Positions 17,933 to 27,699 of a stretch of DNA of 64,000 nt are shown here, one piece after another (the stretch's first letter is position 1; each line of letters begins with the position of its first letter). The translations under genes and the position numbers were made by a program. The notes beneath the pieces were generated by a model. The model was given only the letters and a program-made list of their open reading frames with translations. It searched no databases and was not told the DNA's origin. Source of the stretch: Marinomonas mediterranea MMB-1 (GTDB lineage Bacteria > Pseudomonadota > Gammaproteobacteria > Pseudomonadales > Marinomonadaceae); assembly GCF_000192865.1 (NCBI RefSeq), contig NC_015276.1, positions 62,001-126,000 of the forward strand, given 5' to 3'.

Positions 17933-18784
17933 GTGATTGCAAAACGAATTCTTTTTGGACAGGCGCCTAAAATAGCGTTACCTGAAGGTGCCATTGATAG
18001 CCATATGCATGTTTATTCTGCTCAATATCCTTCTCTGCTTGGTGGACCGGATTTGCCCGCAGATGCAGCTTGTTTGGAAGATTACCAAAAAGTGCAGCAA
18101 TGGCTTGGTTTAAAGCGAGTTGTTATTACTCAGCCAAATGCATACCAAATAGATAACACCGTGATGCTAGAAGCCCTCGATGTACTGGGTGAACGCGGCC
18201 GAGGTGTGGTTGTTGTAACACCGGATACAACCGAAGAAGAGTTGGAAGAGTGGCACGCTAGAGGCGCTAGAGGCGCTCGTATTATGCAACTGCCCCAAGG
18301 TGCCGCTGGTATTGATAAGCTGCTAGAGGTCAACGCAAAAATTAAGCCGTTCGGATGGACATGTATCGTGCAGTTTTACGGCAATGAGATACTTGAATAC
18401 GTCCCTACGCTAGAGAAAATACAGGGTGATTATGTCATTGACCACTTCTGTAAGTTTATTCCGCCAGTTAAACCCGATTCAATCGAATACAATGCACTGC
18501 TTGGTTTAATTGAGCGCGGCAATGCCTATTACAAGATGGCAGGTGTCTATGAAAGCTCGAAAGTCGGTGCGCCTGAGTATTCAGACATCGAAGTGTTAGC
18601 GAAGCCTATTATCGAACGTTTCCCCGAGAGAGTGTTATGGGGAAGCAATTGGCCGCATGTTTCCGGGCCGATAGAGAATGCTCCCAACGACGCCATTCTA
18701 TTGGACAAAATGATGGAATGGATGGGAAGTGATCAAACCCGTCAGCAAATTTTTGTCGAGAATCCCCAAAGACTTTACTGGTAG
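17933..18784 (+). CDS. gli: D-galactarolactone isomerase (amidohydrolase 2 family)
   Basis: A 283-residue amidohydrolase-superfamily protein of the COG3618 type. The N-terminal metal motif IDSHMHVY and the C-terminal VLWGSNWPHV are intact. In Agrobacterium the equivalent enzyme interconverts galactaro-1,5- and 1,4-lactone, feeding Gci; placement directly after gci supports this. The start is taken as GTG 17933: an ATG at 17918 abuts the gci stop, but its first codons spell GAGGAG, which is a ribosome binding site seven bases before the GTG. A strong terminator follows the gene. Confidence 0.88.
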   Translation: MIAKRILFGQAPKIALPEGAIDSHMHVYSAQYPSLLGGPDLPADAACLEDYQKVQQWLGLKRVVITQPNAYQIDNTVMLEALDVLGERGRGVVVVTPDTTEEELEEWHARGARGARIMQLPQGAAGIDKLLEVNAKIKPFGWTCIVQFYGNEILEYVPTLEKIQGDYVIDHFCKFIPPVKPDSIEYNALLGLIERGNAYYKMAGVYESSKVGAPEYSDIEVLAKPIIERFPERVLWGSNWPHVSGPIENAPNDAILLDKMMEWMGSDQTRQQIFVENPQRLYW

Positions 18785-18804
18785 ACGCTGACATCTACCA
18801 CCTT

Positions 18805-18843
18805 GGCCGGCAGAGCGTAGGACGTCTCTGTCGGCCTTTTTTA
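18805..18843 (+). terminator. Terminator of gci-gli
   Basis: GGCCGGCAGAG (18805-18815) pairs with CTCTGTCGGCC (18826-18836), an 11-bp stem with one G-T pair, followed by six T. Confidence 0.88.
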
Positions 18844-18939
18844 TGTTTACGACCTGCTGATTATTGTTCGGCATTGCTTTTAGAGCTATGCCTTAAGAGC
18901 CATGCACTTCGTTACCTAGACGGTTTTTCTGACGATCTA

Positions 18940-20379
18940 TTACTTTCGACGCTTTGCAAAAGGGTTGGGGAAATCCGTAATGGTGCCTGTCCCGAGTTCA
19001 GCAGCGAGTCCAATACTTTCATGTAGACTTGGATGAGCATGAATGGTCAAGGCGATGTCTTCTAGCGTCGCACCATATTCCAACGCAAGGGTTAGTTCTC
19101 CTAGCAATTCCCCCGCGTGAGCGCCGACCAGCCCAGCGCCAAGCAGACGATGGTGCTCAGGTTCGTAGATTAATTTGGTCGCACCATTTGTTTGACCCGA
19201 TGCGATTGCCCGGCCTGATGCAGACCAAGGAAAGGTCGCGACTTTATATTTGATGTCCTGGGCTTTCGCTTGTGTTTCAGTCAGTCCAACCCAGGCAACT
19301 TCTGGGTAAGTGTATGCAATAGAGGGAATCCCTAACGGTGAGAAGTGAGCAAGATGTCCCGCAACGACTTCTGCTGCAACGTGCCCTTCGTGGCTGGCTT
19401 TATGCGCTAACATAGGGCCATGAGTCACGTCTCCGATTGCGAAAATATGATTGATTGACGTTCTGCACTTATCATCGGTGACAATAAACCCTCGGTCGTC
19501 GACGTCTATATTTATTTCTGGAATGCCGGCGTTAAATCCATTGGGTTTTCTTCCAACCGCCACCAATAATGCATCGGCTTCTAACGTTTCCTCGCCTGTT
19601 TCTGTGGTTAGCGTCAGTTTAAGAGTCTCCCCAGAAGGGTCGACCTTGGTCATTTTCGTATGGGTTTTAAATTTCATTCTGGACGCGTTTGCTTTTTGGT
19701 AAACGCGTACCTGATCGGCATCCGCACCCGGTATCAGCTGATTTCCTTGCTCAACAATGGTGACTTTTGCTCCGAGTGCTTCGTAAACAGTGGCCATTTC
19801 TAAGCCAATAATACCGCCGCCTAAAACGACTAAATGATTGGGAATGTAAGGTAATTCAAGTGCTCGAGACGAGTTCCAAACACGATCGTCTTTTGGAATA
19901 AAAGGCAAATGGACGGCGGTCGAGCCAATGGCGATAATAGCGTGTTTGAATGTCAGTGTGTCAGTAGAAGCGTCTTTGCTGGCGTCATTCGAGTGTATTT
20001 TGATGGTGTGTTCGCTGCTAAAAAGCCCTTCGCCAATGTAGAGAGCAACGTTTCGTTGCTTGGCCATCAGAGCGAGATTTCCTGTGAGTTTATTTACCGT
20101 GGATTCTTTGTGTTTTCGCACTGTATCAAGATCTATTTTAGGCGCCAAGAAAGTAACGCCATGTTTTGCCTCTTGTGCCGTTCTAATATCGCCTGCTATG
20201 TGTAAGAGCGCCTTTGATGGGATACATCCGACATTTAGACAGACTCCTCCCAAATTCTCGTAGCGCTCAATCAGGGCGACGCTTAATCCCAAATCGGCTG
20301 CTCTAAATGCGGCGGCGTAGCCTCCTGGACCACTTCCTAATACAACGAGGTCATACATTGTCTTGTTGCTATGATGCAT
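18940..20379 (-). CDS. Dihydrolipoyl dehydrogenase
   Basis: A 479-residue FAD flavoprotein disulfide reductase. It shows the FAD motif VVLGSGPGGYAAA, the redox-active pair in GGVCLNVGCIPSKALL, the NAD motif LVVLGGGIIGLEMA, and the C-terminal catalytic HAHPSLHES. It should reoxidise lipoamide in a 2-oxo-acid dehydrogenase complex or the glycine cleavage system. No E1 or E2 gene is nearby, so this is an extra, orphan copy whose partner complex is unknown. AAGGAA precedes the ATG at 20379. It is divergent from a TetR gene and may be its target. Confidence 0.93.
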   Translation of the reverse strand: MHHSNKTMYDLVVLGSGPGGYAAAFRAADLGLSVALIERYENLGGVCLNVGCIPSKALLHIAGDIRTAQEAKHGVTFLAPKIDLDTVRKHKESTVNKLTGNLALMAKQRNVALYIGEGLFSSEHTIKIHSNDASKDASTDTLTFKHAIIAIGSTAVHLPFIPKDDRVWNSSRALELPYIPNHLVVLGGGIIGLEMATVYEALGAKVTIVEQGNQLIPGADADQVRVYQKANASRMKFKTHTKMTKVDPSGETLKLTLTTETGEETLEADALLVAVGRKPNGFNAGIPEINIDVDDRGFIVTDDKCRTSINHIFAIGDVTHGPMLAHKASHEGHVAAEVVAGHLAHFSPLGIPSIAYTYPEVAWVGLTETQAKAQDIKYKVATFPWSASGRAIASGQTNGATKLIYEPEHHRLLGAGLVGAHAGELLGELTLALEYGATLEDIALTIHAHPSLHESIGLAAELGTGTITDFPNPFAKRRK

Positions 20380-20439
20380 TGTTTTGTTCCTTCCAAACGT
20401 GTGAGTGAATCTGTGAAGTAAACGGCTTATGTATTTACC

Positions 20440-20451
20440 TATCAGTTGATA
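20440..20451. promoter_or_regulatory. Candidate TetR operator TATCAGTTGATA
   Basis: A perfect 12-bp palindrome in the divergent lpd/tetR promoter. A related imperfect palindrome CTACCATATGATAG lies at 20505-20518, just upstream of the tetR start. Both share a TGATA half. Confidence 0.4.
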
Positions 20452-20537
20452 TATAATATCTGGCTAAATTTTGCTCGCATTTTTTTTCTTAGTCAATAGA
20501 ATGTCTACCATATGATAGAAAAATAAGAGGAACGAGT

Positions 20538-21146
20538 ATGGATATGCAGGGTACTATCGAATCCGCAACGACAGCGGTAAATCCCACTAAAATTGCCATT
20601 ATGGATGCTGCCGAAAAAGCGATATTGAAAAGCGGTTACAAGGCTATGAGCTTCCGTGATTTAGCCGCTGAAGTCGGCATCAAGAGTGCAAGTGTTCACT
20701 ATCATTTCCCGACAAAAGGGGATCTTGTTACCGCGGTAATGCAGCGCTACAAAGAAGAATTTGCTAAGCGTTTAGTATTACCTAAGAAGAAAAAAAGTGC
20801 GGCTCAAAAGGCGTTAAACAAGTTTATTGATGGCTTTAAAGAGACGGTTGTAGATCAAGATAACCTAAGCCTTTGTACTGTTTTGTCGGCTGAAAAAAGT
20901 CTATTAGAACCCGCCACGTTAGAAGAATTAAGCGCGTTTTATCAGCTTAAACTTGATTGGCTTAGTAGCGTCGTGTCGTACATGCGTAAAGATTGGATGA
21001 CCACTGAAGAGATCTCCAACTACGCTAGCCAAATTCTGGCGAGCTTGCATGGCGGTTCTGTTTTAGTAAAAGTGACGGGTGAGCCAGAAATGTTTAACCA
21101 AGCGACATGCCATTGGCGTGATCTGGCTAAGCGATTGGGAGAGTAA
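20538..21146 (+). CDS. TetR family transcriptional regulator
   Basis: A 202-residue one-component repressor. The N-terminal HTH is clear: MDAAEKAILKSGYKAMSF, then GIKSASVHYHFPTKGDLV, the usual TetR recognition helix ending in YxHF-K-L. The rest is the variable ligand-binding region, close to the AcrR/NemR-type proteins with a TetR_C domain. AGAGGA precedes the ATG. It diverges from dihydrolipoyl dehydrogenase, and two palindromes lie between them, so it may control that gene and itself. The effector cannot be read from the sequence. Confidence 0.88.
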   Translation: MDMQGTIESATTAVNPTKIAIMDAAEKAILKSGYKAMSFRDLAAEVGIKSASVHYHFPTKGDLVTAVMQRYKEEFAKRLVLPKKKKSAAQKALNKFIDGFKETVVDQDNLSLCTVLSAEKSLLEPATLEELSAFYQLKLDWLSSVVSYMRKDWMTTEEISNYASQILASLHGGSVLVKVTGEPEMFNQATCHWRDLAKRLGE

Positions 21147-21215
21147 GAGAGAAGTAACGTGAGAGCAACCAGCGCCTTTTATTGCTGGCCTCCTATGTGA
21201 GGCCGTGACTTCTTT

Positions 21216-21245
21216 GAATCAGTAACTTTCTTAAGTTACTGATTC
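21216..21245 (+). terminator. Terminator-like hairpin after tetR
   Basis: GAATCAGTAACTT and AAGTTACTGATTC form a perfect 13-bp stem around TCTT. The following T-run is weak. It separates tetR from hemF. Confidence 0.7.
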
Positions 21246-21257
21246 TTACTATTATAG

Positions 21258-22217
<960 letters not shown>

Positions 22218-22239
22218 ATTCTATTATTTGAGGTTTACA

Positions 22240-23040
22240 TTGGATCAATACGTTGTTGTTGGGAACCCGATTGCCCACAGTAAGTCGCCTGCGATTCACG
22301 CAGAGTTTGCGAAACAAACAGATCAGTCTGTGTACTACGGTACGTTACTCGGCGAAGAAGAACGCTTTGAAGCACAGGTTCGTGATTTCTTTTCTGAAGG
22401 CGGGAAAGGTATGAATGTGACGGTCCCGTTTAAAGAACGAGCTTTCGCAATGTGCGATGTACTTAGCAAACGGGCCGAACTTGCTGGCGCAGTTAATACG
22501 CTGATGCTGGGGAAAAATGGAGAAATATACGGTGATAATACCGACGGCGCGGGTATGGTGCGTGACATCGTTCATGTACTGAACCAGCCGCTAAAAGGAA
22601 AACGTATACTTATTATTGGAGCTGGTGGCGCTGTCAGAGGCGTGCTTGAACCGGTATTCGCGCAAGCGCCTCTCTCGGTCACGGTCGCGAACCGTACTGT
22701 TTCTAAAGCCGAAGCACTTGGGAAAATATTTGATTGCGTCGCGTCTTCCTTTGATGCGTTAGAAGGCCCGTTTGATGTCATCATCAATGGCTCATCTGCC
22801 AGCTTATCGGGGCAGCTACCCCCATTAAAAGACGAGCTAGTAAGCGAACACACCTGGTGCTATGACATGATGTACGGGAAAGAGCCGACGGTCTTTTTGA
22901 AGTGGGCGCAGGGGTTGGGCGCGAAAGGCGCTGATGGACTGGGTATGCTTGTTGGCCAAGCGGCTGAAGCCTTCTTTTTATGGCGTCATGTTCGCCCTGA
23001 ACAAGCGCCCGTTATCGCCCAATTACGCAGTGAGATGTGA
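22240..23040 (+). CDS. aroE: Shikimate dehydrogenase (NADP+)
   Basis: A 266-residue enzyme that reduces 3-dehydroshikimate to shikimate. Seen: VVGNPIAHSKSPAIH at the N-terminus, MNVTVPFKERA with the catalytic Lys, GDNTDGAGMV with the catalytic Asp, and the cofactor motif LIIGAGGAVRG followed by VANRT, where the Arg favours NADP+. The start at TTG 22240 is chosen because GAGG lies six bases upstream; a TTG at 22228 would include it. It is coupled to hemF just upstream. Confidence 0.95.
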   Translation: MDQYVVVGNPIAHSKSPAIHAEFAKQTDQSVYYGTLLGEEERFEAQVRDFFSEGGKGMNVTVPFKERAFAMCDVLSKRAELAGAVNTLMLGKNGEIYGDNTDGAGMVRDIVHVLNQPLKGKRILIIGAGGAVRGVLEPVFAQAPLSVTVANRTVSKAEALGKIFDCVASSFDALEGPFDVIINGSSASLSGQLPPLKDELVSEHTWCYDMMYGKEPTVFLKWAQGLGAKGADGLGMLVGQAAEAFFLWRHVRPEQAPVIAQLRSEM

Positions 23041-23087
23041 TCACGGTATTCAGAGTGAGAATTGCAATTGAGTATTAGGAGAATTAC

Positions 23088-24245
23088 TTGAAGGCACAAT
23101 GGTTCGATTCTGTTGAAAAGCTAGGGCGAGATCGTTGGAATACGGCGATTGGTGATACTGCATACCCGTTTGCTCAATTCGATTTTCACCTTGCTTTAGA
23201 ACAAAGCAACAGTATTGGGGAAGGCACAGGCTGGTATCCAGAGTACTTATTGGTAACAGAAGACGACGACCAACCGATTGCGATTGCTCCGACGTATCTT
23301 AAAACACATTCTCAGGGCGAGTTTGTGTTTGACTGGTCATGGGCCGATGCCTATCAGCGCTATGGTATGGCGTATTTTCCAAAACGTATCTGGGCCGTGC
23401 CATTTTCACCTGTAACGGGACCACGAGTGTTCTCTCAACTGGACCCGACGGGCGAAAGCCAAGAATTTGGTCATCTGTACACCGCGTTGGCGGACTTAAT
23501 GACGGATGCAAATAAAGCCCGAGACTTTTCAAGTTGGCATCTACTCTTTACGAAGCAACATCATGCAGAGTTGCTCGTGCAAAAGCCGGAGTTGCTGCAT
23601 CGCGTTTCTTGTCAGTTTCATTGGTTCAATCGTGACTACAAAGACATGACGCATTACTTTTCGACGTTTTCGAGCCGTAAGCGAAAATCGGCCCGTAAAG
23701 AGCGTGAAAAAGTCGCATCTCAAGGCATACACCTTGTTAGAAAACTGGGTAATGAGCTCGACAAGGAAGAGATCGGTTTTTTCTACCAATGCTATCAGGC
23801 AACCTATGCCAAACGTGGTCAAGAAGGCTATCTGACTCAAGCTTTTTTTGAGCAACTCGTCGATAGTATTGGCGACAAAGTACTGTTGGTAATGGCGTTT
23901 CGTGGAGAGCAGCGAGTTGCCGCTTCTTGGTGTTTTTTCGACAATCACAGTTTGTATGGGCGTTATTGGGGCTGTATTGAAGAGTTCGACTGTCTGCATT
24001 TCGAAGCGTGTTACTATCAAGGTATCGAATTTTGCATTGAGCGCGGGCTGCAACATTTCGATCCCGGTACTCAGGGCGAGCATAAGATTGCACGTGGTTT
24101 TGAACCCGTTTTTAGCCACAGTATTCATTACATCGAGCACTCTGGCTTTCGTGATGCCATAGAGCGCTTTTGTGATGAAGAAACCACAGCAGTGCGTGAG
24201 TATCATCAAGACACCCACACATTGCTGCCGTTTAAGCAGACGTAA
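23088..24245 (+). CDS. COG3146-type GNAT-like acyltransferase
   Basis: A 385-residue protein of the uncharacterised COG3146 family, related in fold to FemAB/GNAT aminoacyl- and acyltransferases (named peptidogalycan biosynthesis/recognition in some databases). The family signature SWADAYQRYGMAYFPKR in the N-terminal half and GRYWGCIEEFDCLHFEACYYQ and FDPGTQGEHKIARGFEP in the C-terminal half are all present. It begins with TTG after a good AGGAG. It follows aroE by 47 bp in the same direction. A predicted amide-bond former, but the substrate is unknown. Confidence 0.82.
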   Translation: MKAQWFDSVEKLGRDRWNTAIGDTAYPFAQFDFHLALEQSNSIGEGTGWYPEYLLVTEDDDQPIAIAPTYLKTHSQGEFVFDWSWADAYQRYGMAYFPKRIWAVPFSPVTGPRVFSQLDPTGESQEFGHLYTALADLMTDANKARDFSSWHLLFTKQHHAELLVQKPELLHRVSCQFHWFNRDYKDMTHYFSTFSSRKRKSARKEREKVASQGIHLVRKLGNELDKEEIGFFYQCYQATYAKRGQEGYLTQAFFEQLVDSIGDKVLLVMAFRGEQRVAASWCFFDNHSLYGRYWGCIEEFDCLHFEACYYQGIEFCIERGLQHFDPGTQGEHKIARGFEPVFSHSIHYIEHSGFRDAIERFCDEETTAVREYHQDTHTLLPFKQT

Positions 24246-24274
24246 CTGTTTGAGGCTTCTTAGATGTTGTTGAG

Positions 24275-25465
24275 TTAAATATCCAAATGAGGGCCGAAAA
24301 GTTCATAATGTATTCGGCTCGCATCCACGCCTAACTCTAGCAGTTGTTGCTTTATAAAGGTCATAAAGCCAACTGGACCACACAGATAAAAATCCCCTTG
24401 TTCAAGCGGCAAAATGTCTTTCATTGGCTCAAGCTTCATTAAACCTTCTTGCATCGTCTCGTCGACAACATTCGCCTGTTCGAACCAATACTGTGTGGTT
24501 AGGTTCAATACGGCTTTTTGCTCTTTAACGTGCTCTTTGAATGAAAGTAACGCTGTATTTTTACAAGCATGTAAATAGAAAACAGGTTGAGAGCTTTTCT
24601 TATCCGCTAATGTATCCAACATGGCTTGCATTGGGGTCAAGCCGACGCCCGCTGAGATCAAAACAACGGGTTGATCGGTTTCTTTTAAAGAGAAATCACC
24701 TGCCGGAGGCATGGCTTCAATGATGTGACCTTCTTGAACGTGATCGTGTAAATAATTTGAGACGATGCCCTCGCACTCTCCAGAGGTTTCTCTCTTCACA
24801 CTGATTCGATAAGTGCGATTATTTGCCGATGTCGAGAGAGAGTATTGACGTATCTCATCGAATTCATGTCCGGTTGGATGTATTTTAATCCCAAGATACT
24901 GGCCGGGTTTATAGTGGATTACTGCGTTTTGATCGACAGGCTCTAAAACGAAACTGGTGACTAACTCAGATTCGGGTGTTTTTGAGATTACTTTGAAGGA
25001 ACGAAACCCTTCCCAGCCGCCTTCTTGCTCTGCTCTGGTTCGGTATAAGTCACCTTCTACCTGAATAAAGATATCGGCGAGCTGCATGTACGCGGCAACC
25101 CAGGCTTCTTCAACGTCTTTAGTGAACGCGTCAGGAGCAAGCTCTCGTAACGTTTCAATAAGATGATGCCCGACGATTTCATATTGCTCTGGCTGAATAT
25201 TGAAGCTGGTATGTTTATGTGCAATACGTTGTACCGCGTCTGTTAGAACATCAAGGTTATCGATGTATGTTGCGTACGCTGCAATGGCATTAAACAGAGC
25301 CGTGGGCTGACGTGTTGTGTGTTGGTTACTCATATTAAAAACATGCTTTAGCTCGGGATTATGCGTGAACATGCGGTTGTAAAAGTGCGTTGTGATGGCC
25401 GTGCCTGCAGAGGCTAGTAATGGGATAGTGGCTTTGACGGTATCAATGTGTGTCTGAGTCAGCAT
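24275..25465 (-). CDS. hmp: Flavohemoglobin (nitric oxide dioxygenase)
   Basis: A 396-residue protein that converts nitric oxide and oxygen to nitrate using NAD(P)H. The globin domain (about 1-135) has the proximal His in AHKHTSFNIQPEQY and the Glu-Tyr pair around it; the ferredoxin-reductase part has the FAD site IRQYSLSTS, then the NAD-site VLISAGVGLTPM and FYLCGPVGFM. It is divergent from norR. A sigma-54 promoter and two upstream NorR-type sites in the shared region give direct sequence support for NO-responsive control. Confidence 0.95.
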   Translation of the reverse strand: MLTQTHIDTVKATIPLLASAGTAITTHFYNRMFTHNPELKHVFNMSNQHTTRQPTALFNAIAAYATYIDNLDVLTDAVQRIAHKHTSFNIQPEQYEIVGHHLIETLRELAPDAFTKDVEEAWVAAYMQLADIFIQVEGDLYRTRAEQEGGWEGFRSFKVISKTPESELVTSFVLEPVDQNAVIHYKPGQYLGIKIHPTGHEFDEIRQYSLSTSANNRTYRISVKRETSGECEGIVSNYLHDHVQEGHIIEAMPPAGDFSLKETDQPVVLISAGVGLTPMQAMLDTLADKKSSQPVFYLHACKNTALLSFKEHVKEQKAVLNLTTQYWFEQANVVDETMQEGLMKLEPMKDILPLEQGDFYLCGPVGFMTFIKQQLLELGVDASRIHYELFGPHLDI

Positions 25466-25512
25466 GGTTTTTCCTTATGAGCAATGAGTGTTACAGAATA
25501 CTAAGCAGTAAA

Positions 25513-25530
25513 TAGCGAAACTCATGCCAA
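25513..25530 (-). promoter_or_regulatory. Sigma-54 promoter of hmp
   Basis: On the minus strand TTGGCATGAGTTTCGCT contains GG and GC separated by ten bases, the -24/-12 arrangement of RpoN promoters (consensus TGGCAC-N5-TTGC). It lies about 50 bp before the hmp start, and the divergent gene encodes a sigma-54 activator. Confidence 0.68.
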
Positions 25531-25583
25531 AAATTAAAAACGAATATTATCAATAGGTTATGAATTATTGTCAGAATATAAGA

Positions 25584-25594
25584 GTCAAAATGAC
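25584..25594. promoter_or_regulatory. NorR-type enhancer site 1
   Basis: GTCAAAATGAC, a palindrome that fits the known NorR core GT-N7-AC. It lies about 60 bp upstream of the sigma-54 promoter of hmp. Confidence 0.62.
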
Positions 25595-25627
25595 TTGATT
25601 AATAGTCGGTCTATTTATTATAAAAGA

Positions 25628-25638
25628 GTCAAAATGAC
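25628..25638. promoter_or_regulatory. NorR-type enhancer site 2
   Basis: A second exact copy of GTCAAAATGAC, 44 bp from the first. It overlaps the likely ATG of norR, so binding there could also repress norR. Confidence 0.6.
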
Positions 25639-27274
25639 TCAAATTAGGCCGACCTCTGTGAATAAAGTGACTCAAAGTTCGTTATTAAACCTTGCGATGG
25701 ATCTTGCCAGTGTGACCGCTCAATCTAATCGTTTTGAATTGCTTATTAGCGCGGTACGTGGCGCGATAAATTGCGATGCGGTTGTGTTGTTGGAATGTCG
25801 AGAAAACGTATTAGTACCGCTTGCTCAACGAGGGTTATTGGATGATGTTTTAGGGCGTCACTTTGTAATTGATGAGCATCCAAGGTTAGCTGCCATCTGC
25901 GAAGATCGATATCCGGTGCGATTCGCTGCCGATTCTCCGTTACCCGATCCTTACGATGGCATGGTTGTTGGACATGATGATCTTTCGGTGCATTCCTGTA
26001 TGGGAATCCCGTTGTATTTGGAAGGCTGCTTGATCGGAGCGGTCACATTAGACAGCATCGCGCCGAATGAATTTGATGAAATCGACAGTCGTGCTTTGGA
26101 CATCATTGCAGCGATGGCGGCAATGGCTTTGAATACTTCGATGTTAATGTCGAAGCTCGAACGAAAATCGCATCGTGCGCAGTCTTTAGTTCAAGCGCTT
26201 ACTGAGGATGAGCATTTAAAAGAAGGTTCATCAATATTGGGTCAGAGTGAGGTTATGTCTAAACTGACGCAATCGATTGAACTGGTCGCACCGTCGGATT
26301 TTGCTGTGTTGATAGAAGGTGAAACAGGCGTGGGTAAGGAGCTGGTCGCCCGAAAACTTCACAGCTTGTCACAACGTGCCAGTGCGCCAATGGTGTACGT
26401 TAATTGTGCTGCTATTCCGCAACACCTAATCGAAAGTGAGCTGTTTGGTCATGTAAAAGGGGCATTTACAGGTGCAGATAGGGATCGAGACGGTAAGTTT
26501 TTGCTTGCTGATGGTGGTACGTTATTTCTGGATGAAATAGGGGAGTTGCCGTTAGAAGTCCAAGGCACATTATTGCGAGCGATTCAGAATCAAGAAATAC
26601 AGGCTGTCGGTCGAGATAAAACGAAGAACGTCGATGTGCGCATTATCGCAGCGACGAACCGCGTCCTCAGTGATGAAGTTGAGAACAAACGGTTTCGTGC
26701 GGATTTGTTCCATCGGCTAAGTGTTTTTCCTGTCCATGTGCCGCCACTGAGAGAGCGGCAGGGTGATACTCTCCTATTAGCGGGACATTTTGCTGAACAG
26801 TACCGTAGAAAGCTTGGTTTACGGCAGCTTATTATTTCGGAGTCCGCTGGTGAGGTTCTTAGAGGCTATCGATGGCCGGGCAATGTGAGAGAGCTAGAAC
26901 ACGTTATTTCCAGAGCGGCGTTGCTTGCACGATCTGATCAACAATCAGAATTAACGGTAATTGGACCAAGTCATTTAACCGGTATTCAGGAAGGGAAATA
27001 TACACCGTTCTCTCAACCTGAACCTCAACTTAGCAGTGAAGATGCCCGTCAATTCAGTTCCAAAGATGAGTTTTCCAGTGCTGATGTTCACCCAGTCGTG
27101 AATTTAAAAGAGGCAACGGAGCGTTATCAAAAAGGTATCATTCTTGATGCTTTGCGTCGAAAAGAGGGGAATTGGGCGCAGGCCGCACGCGAGTTATCCA
27201 TGGATCGCGCTAATTTGGTACGGCTTGGAAAAAGGCTTGGGATTACGGTTCATAAAAGTGTCGTTCCTAACTGA
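25634..27274 (+). CDS. norR: NorR, nitric-oxide-responsive sigma-54 activator
   Basis: About 546 residues in three parts: an N-terminal GAF domain that in NorR holds a non-haem iron sensing NO (PLPDPYDGMVVGHDDLSVH and CMGIPLYLEGCLIGAVTLD match the known protein), an AAA+ domain with Walker A GETGVGKE near residue 229, the sigma-54 contact loop GAFTGA near 276 and Walker B GGTLFLDEIGELP, and a C-terminal Fis-type HTH ending in RANLVRLGKRLGI. A TTG at 25568 extends the frame but would put both binding sites inside the gene. A GTG at 25658 is another possible start. Its neighbours hmp and a truncated globin make an NO-defence locus. Confidence 0.93.
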   Translation: MTQIRPTSVNKVTQSSLLNLAMDLASVTAQSNRFELLISAVRGAINCDAVVLLECRENVLVPLAQRGLLDDVLGRHFVIDEHPRLAAICEDRYPVRFAADSPLPDPYDGMVVGHDDLSVHSCMGIPLYLEGCLIGAVTLDSIAPNEFDEIDSRALDIIAAMAAMALNTSMLMSKLERKSHRAQSLVQALTEDEHLKEGSSILGQSEVMSKLTQSIELVAPSDFAVLIEGETGVGKELVARKLHSLSQRASAPMVYVNCAAIPQHLIESELFGHVKGAFTGADRDRDGKFLLADGGTLFLDEIGELPLEVQGTLLRAIQNQEIQAVGRDKTKNVDVRIIAATNRVLSDEVENKRFRADLFHRLSVFPVHVPPLRERQGDTLLLAGHFAEQYRRKLGLRQLIISESAGEVLRGYRWPGNVRELEHVISRAALLARSDQQSELTVIGPSHLTGIQEGKYTPFSQPEPQLSSEDARQFSSKDEFSSADVHPVVNLKEATERYQKGIILDALRRKEGNWAQAARELSMDRANLVRLGKRLGITVHKSVVPN

Positions 27275-27281
27275 TTTTTAG

Positions 27282-27698
27282 CTAATCATCGTGCCCATGA
27301 CGGGCTTGGCTTACCTGATGGATGCGTGTTGCTGGAAACTTTAGTTTCTCGATAAGATAGACTTTTAAATCTTCTGGGTAATTTAGACTGTCTAGCGCAT
27401 CGCTCATACAGCCGAGCCACATCTTTTTTTCTTTTTCGGCAACGATCAAGTGTGCATGCGCTTGCGGTAAGCTGATTTGACCATAAGTCTTAGCGAGCAA
27501 GCGCTTGCCGCCAGTCCAACCAGATAGGAATGCAACCAGTTTATCGATGGCAATCGGCGTCTCGTCTGTGTGCATATCAAATAGGGGGCGGTAACGGCTG
27601 TCCGATTCCATTATTTGATAAAAGGCTTCAACTAAGGTTTGAATCCCTTCAAGTTGCCCGAGCGCCCTGTAGGTCGCATCACCAGTACCGTATGCCAA
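27282..27698 (-). CDS. Truncated hemoglobin (group II type)
   Basis: A 138-residue bacterial globin. Recognised by the truncated-globin pattern: LGQLEGIQTLVEAFYQIM in helices A-B, YRPLFDMH, then FLSGWTGGKRLLAKTYG and the proximal region LPQAHAHLIVAEKEKKMWLGCM, with Trp and His positions as in group II. It may bind oxygen or NO. The start is set at TTG 27698, with GAGG nine bases upstream; it lies one base after the stop of the small membrane protein, so translation is coupled. Longer frames run back through that gene and are unlikely. It converges on norR, completing the NO island. Confidence 0.85.
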   Translation of the reverse strand: MAYGTGDATYRALGQLEGIQTLVEAFYQIMESDSRYRPLFDMHTDETPIAIDKLVAFLSGWTGGKRLLAKTYGQISLPQAHAHLIVAEKEKKMWLGCMSDALDSLNYPEDLKVYLIEKLKFPATRIHQVSQARHGHDD

Positions 27699-27699
27699 T

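Noticed and set aside
18780..18799. Hairpin GGTAGA/TCTACC at the gli stop as a second terminator
   Set aside because: It has no T-run; the following GC-rich hairpin with six T explains termination.
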